Shown piece after piece: positions 33,366-43,430 of a DNA stretch of 64,000 bases. Both the position numbers and the translations under genes were made by a program. The stretch's first letter is position 1. Every line of letters starts with the position of its first letter. This DNA comes from Eukaryota sp. TZLM1-RC. Taxonomy: Eukaryota; Metamonada: BaSk clade. The notes beneath the pieces were generated by a model that saw only the letters and a program-made list of their open reading frames with translations, was not told the origin of the DNA and did no database searches. Where the stretch lies: contig JAUPSS010000005.1 of the NCBI GenBank assembly GCA_040285825.1, forward strand, positions 372,001 through 436,000, in the 5' to 3' direction.

Positions 33366-34740
33366 CTGTCCCTATTAATAATTTGTTCGAACCCGGGATT
33401 ATGGGAAGAGTATGTTTATAGTGAACTTGTTGCGCAATGCTTCCTACGTTGAACGACAGAATACCAGTTGCACTCCCTAGCGATTTTTGTGGATACGTTA
33501 TTAGCTGGTAAGAACTTAATAGTATCCTTGCTATTGATTGACATATGGCATTGTTCAGCTAAATCTGCAGTAATAACTGAACAAAACGCAGCCGAATCTA
33601 TAGTCGCAATCATTTTAATATCATTTATTGATATCTCCAGTCTTAGAAATGGAGAACGCTGGGACCTGACGTGGTTTTCACTAACCGTAGAATTAATATC
33701 AAAAATGCTATTGATATCAGAGCTGGTTTGGTGAATTTGTAGAGGAATTAAAAGATTTTGTTGAGCTGTTGGAAAGTTGTTGACTGGGTTTCCTAAATCG
33801 GTTGTTGATTCGTTGTGATTGATTGCGTTGATATGTACCCGATTAGGAAAGTTGCCTGTCCTGCTGTTCCGGTTGCTGTTGTTGATCCGTCTGTGAGGAA
33901 CCGTACTCGAACGGGTCGGTTTTGACTCAGTAGGGGATGCGTTTGATGATATGTCCTCTGTTGTGTTTATGTTATGTATAGGTCTGTACTGACCTCTTCC
34001 TTTATGACCTCTATAACGGCCTCCACGGCCTCTAAATTTGAATCTATGTACACGTCTACCACGGCCACCTCGGCCCCTTTCTACACTGCCTCTACTAGCA
34101 GGCGCCTCCTGTTCTCCTAATCTGAATCTTTCTTCTTTGGGAACTCTGCTTCTAGCACAACGAGGATCTTTGCATTCGAATACAGTGTGGCCAACAGGAT
34201 TGTTACCTTCGACGTTGCTGCAGAATGTACAGAATTTTGACCCTTCTCGTTCATGCTTTTCAGGGATGTATTTGTGTTGAGGGGTTCCTCTTGACTTTCC
34301 ACCTGATCGTCTTGCTCGTTTTGTTGGAGCCTGGGCTGATGGTGTTACTCCTCTTGAGTAAGTTCTCATTGCCGTGAGTCCCAAAGGAATATCTTCTTCG
34401 TTAGCCCTGTTCCTTAGTACATCCATTGTGGGCTTGTTTCCTGCTGTGTAACACCAAGCGAGGAAATGTCTTCTCGTTGTCGATATCAAATCGAGTAGAG
34501 TTGTTCTGTTCGGTGAGTCCCACAAGGTTTCCCTAGTCCATACTGGGAGGAGTTCGCTTGATATAGCAAAGTTATCCAGACCCATAAGGAAGTACTCGGC
34601 TATTAGAGCGGGAGATATGGTTATCAACCCACTGCTTCCTCTAATTAAATCGGGGATGGTTAGGTCGGTCATGTAGGTGGTCATTCTCAAGACGTCTCCA
34701 AAATCTTCTACATAACGACCAAACTCGTTGTCAGCCTCAT
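33366..34740 (-). pseudogene. gypsy-1 nucleocapsid and aspartic protease
   Basis: A minus-strand frame (34690-33416) carries the end of gag, an Arg/Gly-rich region with a zinc-binding cluster FCTFCSNVEGNNPVGHTVFE plus CKDPRC, and a long basic RGRGG tract. The retropepsin follows near 33600: MIATIDSAAFCSVITADLA, where DSA replaces the common DTG/DSG triad. The frame is lost near 33477 by one extra A and continues in another frame through SATGILSFNVG and LLIGTDMLKALGL, the usual ILGxD-like end of retropepsins. Confidence 0.8.
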
Positions 34741-34742
34741 GC

Positions 34743-36982
34743 CTATTGTGGATTTTTCCTCCAATTTATTCTAGGCTTCATTAGAGCTGTACAAGCCTCA
34801 TGATATGATGTGAATTGCGTTCTTTTTAACAGAAATACCATGACGTCGGCGTCGGTATAATCAACACCGAGTAAACCTTGACTCTGCCATCTAGATAGAA
34901 GGCTAGGGTCGATCATGCTGGATATTCCTGTGGGGCAAGTGCTCATCATCATGCTCCTAAATAAATCATAATGGTGGATTGGGGGTCCGAGCTTATCTGT
35001 TATAGCTGGATCAATCCTTACCAAAGGCTGTGTTGTATCCCTGGTGATCTCGTCGCGTATATGTTTGGGGAGATCTTTAATCCTATCTTGGGTTATTTCT
35101 GCTTGGCCTTCTCCAAATAGCTGGGTAGCTATCATAAAGGCTCTGGTCCAATCTGATTGACCTGGGGCTTCGAAGCTTCTATTAACTATCTTTCGCCCGT
35201 ATTTATCCCAAGTTTGAAATTTTAAAAGAAAAGCTATGATAGACATTTTGTTAATAGGGTCATCAGCGGATAATCGAGGTCTTTTATAGTCGATATCCTT
35301 AGACCGTGGATCAATCTGTCTATGAAGGCTACTAGCTATGCTCATGTCAATAGCTCTTCTTGAGGATTGTAGGTCCTCAATACGCATAGGTCTATCGGAA
35401 GAAGAGTCTCTTACTGAGGGTTGAGGAGGAGCCGTTTCTCCAACGACTGGCCCGTTCAACTCAATGTCTTCTCCAATTTCACTTTCCATGGGTTGAGGTG
35501 AAGTTGGTTCTTCCTGAGGTGCAACGTCTTGTCTTGTTACAGGTTCCGGGACGTTCACTGTTGGAACATGATCGGGTATGCTGTCGATAGAGCAGACCTG
35601 TATTGGTTGGCTTTTTTCAGAAATTATAGGGGCTACAACAGGCAGTTTGGGAAGGTGGAGAGATGTGGATGGATCTCCCGTTACCCATTGTCTAAACTCT
35701 CGTTGTTTTGTGAACGAGTTACCATGTTGTTGGGTGTAGTTGTTAGGACGGCTCCTATACGTGGATACAGCTGATCGTTCCGTATGAATGTTATTTAGAG
35801 CGTCTGCATCAAACCAGGGGGTTACTGGTTCAAGCTTGTCTTGTTCACTACTATCCTCCTGCTCCATAAATTCCCTAAAATATGTGGGTGCACCCTCTGT
35901 CAGCTCCGTGTAATTATGGATTTCCGTATCAAAGTTAGGATCAAACCAGGCAGGCAATTTGGATTGTAGGATGTCTTCCGAGTCGGTCCTACTTCTCTGT
36001 TCGATGGAGAGAAACCTTATTCTCCTGCCGTATTGATCTAGGAAGGAGGCCTTCCAATCCAATCTATCTTTGATGGGAAGAGACATCAATTCATTGATTC
36101 TCTTGTCCATTCCAGAGATTCTGGGGCGGCGTTCTGCGTTACGCCCGAATGTCTCTCTACTCAATTTATCGAGTGCCTTTATGAGTTCATTCCTTTCATT
36201 GAGGGGGAATTTCCAATACCTTTTGGGTATCCCCAATCATTCCGAGGGTCTGAAAACCAACGTTTCTGCCTCTTTTTGAACGTAACTCCATAAAGGGGGA
36301 AGTTGCTCGAACAGACAGAAATCTGTTGGTTCGAGGTAAGCCTCCGCGTCCTCTCTTAATAACTTGTAGAACCCCTCAGAAGAGTCGTCTTCTCCCTCCA
36401 TTTCATCTAGTTGAGATTGAATTTCTTCATATTCTCCTAATGGGGAAGACGTGTCTAAGGTGGGATCTCCATCCGTTCCCTTTGAGACAGGTTCTAGAAT
36501 TGGGAGGGAGAGGAGCCAGGTCCGTTCTCGTTGCCTCTTCCATTGCTTTGAGGGGAGAGGGAGCCGGGTCCGTTCTCGTAACCTCATCTGTTTCTTTTTT
36601 CCTGAGGGGAGAGGGAACCGGGTCCGTTCTCGTTGCCTCATCTGTTTCTTTTTTTCCTGAGGGGAGAGGGAGCCGGGTCCGTTCTCGTTGCCTCTTCCAT
36701 TGCTTTGAGGGGAGAGGGAGCCGGGTCCGTTCTCGTTACCTCTTCTGTTTCTTTTTTCCTGAGGGGAGAGGGAGCCGGGTCCGTTCTCGTTACCTCTTCT
36801 GTTGTTGAAGATGGAGGGACCTCGTCCACTCTTTCATCTTCTTCTACATTAAGGGAGGGGGAGGTGGGATCCGGGTCCGTTGCCTCGTTGCCCTCTATAT
36901 CATGTGTATGTGACGCTGGTACCTGCTGCATATTAAGTGGTGGATTAGAGTCAGAGATATCTGGTTGGGAGATGTCTGACAT
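34743..36982 (-). pseudogene. gypsy-1 gag
   Basis: Gag begins at an ATG (36982, MSDISQPDIS), passes through a proline/charge repeat region (36810-36500), and continues in a second frame to an in-frame TGA at 36239-36237. The same frame stays open from 36236 to 34743. The part near residue 600 (PPIHHYDLFRSMM ... MIDPSLLSRWQS) aligns with gag of gypsy-2 (QPVHQYDFVRSMF ... MIEGKVIAEWQS). The first shift is at a run of seven T (plus strand) near 36650, where sister repeats have six. The TGA is a true nonsense codon or a readthrough site. Confidence 0.78.
36500..36810 (-). repeat. tandem repeat in gypsy-1 gag
   Basis: Six copies of a unit containing gggtccgttctcgt (plus strand), alternating about 48 and 57 bp in length. 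Each encodes RTDPAPSPL followed by RKKETEEV or KAMEEA. The array probably arose by slippage or unequal recombination. Confidence 0.85.
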
Positions 36983-37059
36983 GCTGTAAAGTGTCTGAAG
37001 ATGTTCACTAATGCTGAAGTTATGGTATACCTTTTGACTTTAAAATGGCCAATAATTAT

Positions 37060-37138
37060 TGTTGCCTAAAGTCTATTGTAGTAAAGAAAAGTCTGATTTA
37101 TTTTCTATTCATATTATATAAGCCTTAGGGCGCCAACA
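37060..37138 (-). repeat. gypsy-1 LTR (upstream copy)
   Basis: 79 bp, identical to 29858-29936, followed by the TCAT target duplication at 37139-37142. Confidence 0.93.
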
Positions 37139-37142
37139 TCAT

Positions 37143-37985
37143 ATCAGAATTTTCAGAAAAATCAATGGTACAGGACCATTAAAACTCTTCTATATTTCTG
37201 ATTCCAAAAATTGTACGTGGACACTGCTGAAGATGGCTTAATTTAATGTTAAGGAAATAAGAAAAAATTAATCAAAATCAAAGAAGTTATTATAGGAAAT
37301 ATATGATCAGTTATCAGATTTTCTTCCAAAATGTTAAGATCCTGGGCAATTCAAACCAAATATCAAAATTACTACAGAATTGCTGTGTGATATTGAGCAC
37401 AACCAATTGTTAAAGCTGCAGACTCTTTTCAATATATGAGTGTCACCTCTGGATCCACCAAATAAAATCCGGATCAAATGATGATGCTTACAATATTGTG
37501 TTTGGCTTAGGGGATTGTGACACCAAAAGGAAATTTGCACCATCAGAGCACTAGGACTGAAAAGAATCCTGAGAAAAGCTTGTATTAAGGTTGATTTGGT
37601 AGATGAATATTGTGCCTAAAAAATGGTGCCTCTGATGAAAACAATGGAGAGTGTAAGACTGAATGTGATGTTAAACTGAAAGCTCCAAATGAATCACGAA
37701 GAGACCTAAAAAAGATGTACTTAATCTAATGGAGAAAAACTACTATGACGAACTTTAGTTATAATATTCAAAAATCAAAACCTTCAAATATCAAAATCAA
37801 AATTCTAAAAGGTTAATATTAAACGCGTAACTTGCCATGGCCTTCTACATTGGGTTTTTAAATAGCAATGTAAGCAGTACTCTGATCACTGTAGTCCATG
37901 GGTACTGTGAAGGTCAGTCTTGAAAAAGGAGTGAAGAGTACCAAAATATAAGTAATCAAAATCAAAAAGTCTAAACAATATTTAT
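37143..37985. other. AT-rich spacer between gypsy-1 and gamma-COP
   Basis: No gene, RNA or repeat that I can support. Confidence 0.45.
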
Positions 37986-37991
37986 TACACC

Positions 37992-40616
37992 CTAGAAAAA
38001 CAACTGGTTTACCACATTCAATACCTCTTCACTATTAGATTTAACCTTTAACTTTACCAAAACTTGCTCTCCCGCCGCAAACTCGGCCCTAATCAATACC
38101 TTACTATCATCAATTAAAAAGAAGTCCCATCCGGTTCTGGTTAAATCACCACTGGAAGTTTTAAAAACAGGTTCACTTCCAAATAAGGAAGAGATGGCCG
38201 AGAGGGCTGATTCAGTGTTAGAATAAGGTAATTTTAAGGCCTCAGTAATGGTAAATTCACATTCAGGGTCACTCCATGACGTCATAGGGTCAGAAACGGA
38301 AGGAATTGATACGTCATCAAGGTCAAAACTCAACATATCAAGCTCCTGTTCTTCTTCTACAATCAAATCTGTTGGTCTACTCGCATCTTCTGGATCAGCA
38401 TCAGCCAACGTGTACTTCAAAGTAGCCATAAATCGAAGAGTAAGAAGACAAGGGAGACCTGAAGGTTCGATATTGAACAACATAAAACACCTAGATTCAG
38501 ACTCGTAACCAATATTGTCAGCTTTTTGAGTGAAAACATTTGAAATTTCAATAACAGCGTCTAATTCGAATAACACACTAGGATCAACAAAAACTTGGCC
38601 TGATAATAAATGCGAAATCTTAGAAATTAACAAAATTTGATTAAACTCAGTTGAAACGTATTTGTCTACAGAAACTGAGTATTCAAAGCCTTCTTCAGAC
38701 AAAATGCTTGTACCAATGGAGAGCATTTCGCCACTTATTTTATCGGCAACTGATTGAGGAAGTGATGATGTGTCAAGCAGGGGTTTTTGACCTACAATTT
38801 TGACCTCCTTCTTGCCAGGAGAGAGTTCAGGAGAAACAGATGATGCTGTTGCTGACGTGATCAGCTCACTAATCGAGTAATCAAGGTCAACACCTTCCGA
38901 TACTTTTGATTGAGTTTCCAAAATTAATTTGTGAAGAGTGTCGAGTGAAAGAACTTCCCCATTAAGAACTATCCTTGACGAATCCAAAATTTGGTTATCT
39001 TCAATCAATTTTGATCCCTTCTCTGTTTGAATCTGCTTGAGTAAATAAGTTGCAGTATCTCGAACTTCGTCTTCCAAGTCAAATAAAGAAAACTCCAAAA
39101 TATTATAAATTTCTTGATAAATATCTTTTTTAGTAGCTACTTGAGGCAAAAGCTTAGCCAGAGTAGTCAAAGCTGCACACCTTACCACAGTGTTTTCTAA
39201 TAAAAGTCTGTTAATAAGTGATCTGATATATTTAAAACCATTTCCCTTAGATAAATCAGCTGTTTTGCCTAAGAGAGTGATTGCATCGACGGCAACAGTC
39301 GAAAACTCGCAATCTTCAATCAAATCTGAAAGGAAATCAGCAACTGATTGATTACAACAGTTACTTTCAGCTACGGCTCTGACTACACTAAACAAAGAAT
39401 TCTTTAACTTCAAACTACCTTCTTCTCGCAACAAACCCCCTACTGACGTCAGCACAGGTTCACTCAGACCTGGGTTATTAAAGGGAATGAAGCAAAGAGA
39501 ATTTAAAACCTTAATCCTTAATGAATCTGATCCTAAAGATCGAAGTAATCGTGATAGTCGTTTGAGTTCAACAGAAGCTTCCGAAGCGGTTAGGTTTGAT
39601 TGGAATTTGATTGCTAAAGTGATTGCAGTCAACGTTTTACCTTCCATTCCATCTAATTTTAAACTTCCAAATAAAGAACTCACAGAATCATCCTTGATAA
39701 GCTCAATCGTTCTCGCGGCTGCCAGCTTTTGAATAGGTAATGACATTGCAGAAGATAGGGTATATTTCAGTGAAGATTGAACGTCAAGGAGGGCTTCCTT
39801 TGACACGTCATTGATTGTAATCAATACACGTGATGCGGCAACTGAAATAGAATGGGAAGTTGACTTGGTTTCTTCGGAAAGGAAACTGATTAATGATGAT
39901 GGTCGGTTAGATTGAGGAAGAGAATTTAAAACCTCCCCAATCAAAGAAATTAACAACAAAGTCGGTACTGTCGACAATCTTGATCTCTTCTCGCAAATAT
40001 TCCCCAATGTCTGGCAATGGGACTTTACATCATTTCTAGTGGCATATGCAAGAAACGAAATGCACTGGATCTGAACCGAGGCATCTGACGACTTATTCAG
40101 TACACTGAATGCTTCCTTCGTCCACCTTGACACAGTGTCATAGGAGAAGGGGAGCATTGAGCGAGCACAGAGAAAGGCTGCGGCTTGGACTAGAGGAGAC
40201 TGGTCGTTGAGAGCTTCACGAGTTTGTCGGGAGACATTAGGGGAGAGGGAAGGGTCCATGATACGTGCTAGTACACGGAAAGCTGTGGATCGGAGTTCAG
40301 GGACAGGGGAGTTGAGGTCTTTGAGTAGGCAAGAAGTGACAATAAAGGAAGACTCCGTTCCAGGGGCCAGAAGAGAGATCACGAGGGAGAGAAGGCGGCG
40401 GACATGTGGATCGCGCATGGGATAAAGCTTTGTGGCAGCAAAGAAAATCTCCTGCAGTTCGTTTTGGGTGAGTTGTTCCCCTGAGCAGATAAGTTGAATC
40501 AATTTCGTTAGAAGTATTGTGACTTGCTTAGGGGAAGGGTTAGCTTCATGGAACAATCGGCATTCTTGTAATACCGTGGTTTTTTGTAGGTTCTGGTATG
40601 GAGAAGAGGTGGACAT
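37992..40616 (-). CDS. COPG: coatomer subunit gamma (COPI)
   Basis: An 874-residue intronless protein, the usual length of gamma-COP, the large adaptin-like subunit of the COPI coat on Golgi-to-ER vesicles. The N-terminus SPYQNLQKTTVLQECRLFHE matches the family block NPFQHLEKSAVLQEARVFNE, and TKLIQLICSGEQLTQNELQE and FFAATKLYPMRDPHVRRL follow as expected. HEAT/ARM repeats fill residues 20-540. The ear (appendage) domain occupies about 600-874, with the end LFGSEPVFKTSSGDLTRTG and a final beta segment AAGEQVLVKLKVKS. The start is the first ATG. It is head-to-head with nibrin, with a LINE-A copy between the two promoters. Confidence 0.93.
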   Translation of the reverse strand: MSTSSPYQNLQKTTVLQECRLFHEANPSPKQVTILLTKLIQLICSGEQLTQNELQEIFFAATKLYPMRDPHVRRLLSLVISLLAPGTESSFIVTSCLLKDLNSPVPELRSTAFRVLARIMDPSLSPNVSRQTREALNDQSPLVQAAAFLCARSMLPFSYDTVSRWTKEAFSVLNKSSDASVQIQCISFLAYATRNDVKSHCQTLGNICEKRSRLSTVPTLLLISLIGEVLNSLPQSNRPSSLISFLSEETKSTSHSISVAASRVLITINDVSKEALLDVQSSLKYTLSSAMSLPIQKLAAARTIELIKDDSVSSLFGSLKLDGMEGKTLTAITLAIKFQSNLTASEASVELKRLSRLLRSLGSDSLRIKVLNSLCFIPFNNPGLSEPVLTSVGGLLREEGSLKLKNSLFSVVRAVAESNCCNQSVADFLSDLIEDCEFSTVAVDAITLLGKTADLSKGNGFKYIRSLINRLLLENTVVRCAALTTLAKLLPQVATKKDIYQEIYNILEFSLFDLEDEVRDTATYLLKQIQTEKGSKLIEDNQILDSSRIVLNGEVLSLDTLHKLILETQSKVSEGVDLDYSISELITSATASSVSPELSPGKKEVKIVGQKPLLDTSSLPQSVADKISGEMLSIGTSILSEEGFEYSVSVDKYVSTEFNQILLISKISHLLSGQVFVDPSVLFELDAVIEISNVFTQKADNIGYESESRCFMLFNIEPSGLPCLLTLRFMATLKYTLADADPEDASRPTDLIVEEEQELDMLSFDLDDVSIPSVSDPMTSWSDPECEFTITEALKLPYSNTESALSAISSLFGSEPVFKTSSGDLTRTGWDFFLIDDSKVLIRAEFAAGEQVLVKLKVKSNSEEVLNVVNQLFF

Positions 40617-40935
40617 CAGCTAATATCAGTAGAAATGAGATGTTGACGAAGGGGATGTGAATGAAGATATTTGAGCCTTGCAAATTCTGACAATTTAGCA
40701 GCCGCAATTGAAATCTCGATCTGTTTCAATTATTCTGCTAAACAGTGTGACGGCCGAGAGTCGATCAACGAGTTTGGTTGTATTGGCCATGTTAGGTTAA
40801 TTTGTCTTTTGTTGTTCCCTTTTTAAAATATTGACTATAAAATGTATCTGATTATTGAGAAAACATCGACTGTTCTCAATGCTCCATTTTACATGTAATT
40901 TATAGAATAACTTAAATGTTTTCATTTGTCTGTAA

Positions 40936-41912
40936 GAAACGATTGACTGGAATGAATGAAAATGATCTCTATAATAATTTATGCAGCTGGGCTGTTTTAA
41001 ATCAAGATCTCCACTCATTGTTATTGGAAAAGGGTGTTTGTGAAAACAAGTCATCAGATTCTTCACTTTTTGTAACCATTGTACCACGAAGATTTGGATT
41101 GTGTGCCACTAATGAAGCATTTGTAACAAAAATGAGATTATATTTGAATATTCCCATTAATCTATTACTATTAAAAGAAAAATGTATTTGTTCGAATTCA
41201 CCTCAACTCACTTTGCGACATGCTCTGAATTGTTCGAAATTGATAACTTATCGTTCTTCATTATATGATGCTGTTAGAGACACTGTTTTTAATATGGCAC
41301 AAACTGCAAGAATTTCGTGTATCAAAGAACCTCTGCTGAAGGAAACACTGTCATTGAATAATTTTGGTTCTGATGATAGAGGTGATGTATACTGTGATTG
41401 GATTGATAACTCTGAAGCTGCTGTTGACTTTGTCTCATGTTATGTTGCAAATGATACTTTGGTTCACAGAAGAAAACTTAATCCTGTGGCTGCTCTGGAT
41501 TTTGAAGCAAAAGAGAAACATAGAAAATATGACAAAGATACCAAAGAGGCTAATACTGGTAGAAATAAACCACCTGTTTTTATCGATTTCCCATTTTCGA
41601 TAAAAGGGAGATTATCAGTAGAGGTAGAAACTTTTTAGAATGACTTCCAAAAAATGGTTCAAGAAAAAACAATCAAAAGATTTGATATCTTTTTATGGAA
41701 TTCTCGAATTTAGTTTGCCATAATTTAATTTTAATTTGAATTTTGCCGTAATTAATAGATTACCTCGGTTTTTCAATCGAATAAGAGAAGTTTTAGCTAG
41801 ACAGCAAGCAGATCAAGATTTTGTAGTGGAAGTCTTGGTTCAATGAATTTCGTCCCATTAGTTGAGAGTTTATTTTGTTAAGTGTGCAAGTTCACCTAAA
41901 TTAAAACAATTG
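40936..41912 (+). mobile_element. LINE-A copy 2, 5'-truncated
   Basis: Plus-strand LINE-A sequence starting at the KRLTGMNENDLYNN segment and running through CICSNSPQLTLRHALNC, the YRSSLYDAVRD segment, DDRGDVYCDW and DFPFSIKGRL to a stop at 41638, then 3' UTR. A 9-bp word TGTCTGTAA flanks it at 40927-40935 and 41913-41921 and may be the target duplication. It occupies most of the gamma-COP/nibrin intergenic space. Confidence 0.85.
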
Positions 41913-41989
41913 TGTCTGTAATTTAATCAATTTTGTGAATTCATTTTCTAAAGAGAATAAAGTACCTGCATCAACTATTCAGTGATTCA

Positions 41990-43309
41990 GTGATGTATCG
42001 CCTCCGTGGACAGGCGCTGTCTTATGTCCTACGTTGTGGGCAATACACTGTAGGCCGTCGTCAACATCATCACATTCACCTTGAAAATCTCTCAGTCTCT
42101 CGTGATCATGCTACCATTACTGTTTCAGAAGGACCCACTTTGCATATCAAAGACACCTCCTCAGAGGGATCGTTCATTGATGAACAACCTATACCCCGAG
42201 GAACAACCAAGGAAGTACAACCTTACTCACAAATACGGTTCGCTGAATCTCAAAACACTTTCATAGCAGAACCCCTTATTCTCAACATCCTTATCTCTTC
42301 CAGTATTGTTTCCTCAAACCAACTCGCTTCTGTCATCTCTTCTCTAGGTTGCACAGTCTTTTCATCATGGAGCTCTTCAATAACACACCTGGTTTGCTCC
42401 AGCTTTAATTTTTCTTCTACTGGGTGCTTGGCTCTAGCCTCTGCCATTCCAATAGTCACCCCTTCTTGGTTGGAAAAACTTAATCAAATTTCCAATCAAT
42501 CACATCAACAATCAAGTCAATCAAATCAACGTGTTTCTGACCTTCCACCCCTTGATGACTACCTACCTTCCATTCCAGCTCAGTTAAGAAACCTCGCTAC
42601 TCCTGAACAATTACTACCTGATCTAAACAGAAAGTCTTTGCTGTCTCAAATTTCAGTATTTATAGAAGATCCTACCCAGAAAACTACTATAGAACCTTTA
42701 ATCAAAGCTTTGGGAGGAATTATTTGCGAAACAAAAGAATTTGTTAATTTTAAGTATTTAATTATTGGAAATTCTGAAGATTCTCAAAATTCTATTGGAA
42801 TGTTGGATTTAATTAAAGCTATTGTAAAAACAGATGTGAGTGATTTGCCTATAACCACTGTAAATAACGAACCACAACAAAGTGTTTGTTCATTTGATTC
42901 TGTCAGTAGTAATTTTGATGTCAATTATTCAATGGAAGTTCCTATAAGGAGTACAGTTAGCCAAAACTTGCGTCATTCGGATTGGGAGTGTGTACGTGCA
43001 AAGGAAGCAGAGGCAGTCGATGACGTGACAATAGGTCAAAATGATGATCAAAAAGGGGATCTGGGGGTTAACAACAAAGATGAAGAATTTTCAAGGACTG
43101 AGCAAGCTTTGGTTAATTTCATCAATAGAAAAAATAAAATAGAAAAAATAGAAGCATCCAAAACTCTTTCAGATGTGCTCGAAATTCCTTGGGGCACAGT
43201 TAGAGAAGGTCAATCAAAAATTGATAGTCTAGCTATAAAAAGGAAACCTCCGTGCACTGACAGTCAACCAAAAAGGAAACGGTTTAAAAAACAATCAATT
43301 ATAAGGTGA
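41990..43309 (+). CDS. NBN: nibrin (NBS1), MRN complex subunit
   Basis: A 439-residue protein with the nibrin layout FHA-BRCT-BRCT. FHA (1-95): YTVGRRQHHHIHLENLSVSR, where GR and SRDHATI are the phosphopeptide-binding signatures, then a GSFIDE turn. First BRCT (about 95-165): ASVISSLGCTVFSSWSSSIT, HLV and IPIVTPSWLEKL. Second, weaker BRCT (about 205-265): LLSQISVFIEDPTQ, LIKALGGIICETKE. The rest is charged and probably disordered; the basic end KRKRFKKQSIIR resembles the FKxF-type MRE11-binding motif, which is inference. Human nibrin has 754 residues, so this is a compact form. In the MRN complex it tethers MRE11-RAD50 to DNA breaks and activates ATM. Confidence 0.82.
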   Translation: MMYRLRGQALSYVLRCGQYTVGRRQHHHIHLENLSVSRDHATITVSEGPTLHIKDTSSEGSFIDEQPIPRGTTKEVQPYSQIRFAESQNTFIAEPLILNILISSSIVSSNQLASVISSLGCTVFSSWSSSITHLVCSSFNFSSTGCLALASAIPIVTPSWLEKLNQISNQSHQQSSQSNQRVSDLPPLDDYLPSIPAQLRNLATPEQLLPDLNRKSLLSQISVFIEDPTQKTTIEPLIKALGGIICETKEFVNFKYLIIGNSEDSQNSIGMLDLIKAIVKTDVSDLPITTVNNEPQQSVCSFDSVSSNFDVNYSMEVPIRSTVSQNLRHSDWECVRAKEAEAVDDVTIGQNDDQKGDLGVNNKDEEFSRTEQALVNFINRKNKIEKIEASKTLSDVLEIPWGTVREGQSKIDSLAIKRKPPCTDSQPKRKRFKKQSIIR

Positions 43310-43430
43310 TTTGATTGAATATGCTAACTATTAAAAACAATAAAACACACAATTTATAAAAACAGTATGTACAAGTCAAAGATGTGGTAAAAAAAACCTG
43401 TGAAAAATAATAAAATATAATATAATAAAA

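Larger units (their letters stand above)
29858..37138 (-). mobile_element. gypsy-1: complete Ty3/gypsy (chromovirus-like) LTR retrotransposon
   Basis: A 7281-bp element read on the minus strand. It is bounded by identical 79-bp TG...CA long terminal repeats and a 4-bp target duplication TCAT (29854-29857 and 37139-37142). Order on the minus strand: gag, nucleocapsid knuckle, aspartic protease, reverse transcriptase, RNase H, integrase, chromodomain-like tail; this PR-RT-RH-IN order defines Ty3/gypsy. A purine tract (AAAAAGGGAAGAAG) lies just before the downstream LTR. A TGG about 7 nt inside the upstream LTR could begin a primer-binding site; I could not assign the tRNA. Coding frames are broken at a dozen or more places, nearly all by one base in A/T runs. 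Confidence 0.92.

Noticed and set aside
37030-37060. Primer-binding site of gypsy-1, and the similar TGG beyond the gypsy-2 LTR
   Set aside because: A TGG lies 7-8 nt inside each LTR, but I could not match the following bases to a tRNA 3' end with confidence.
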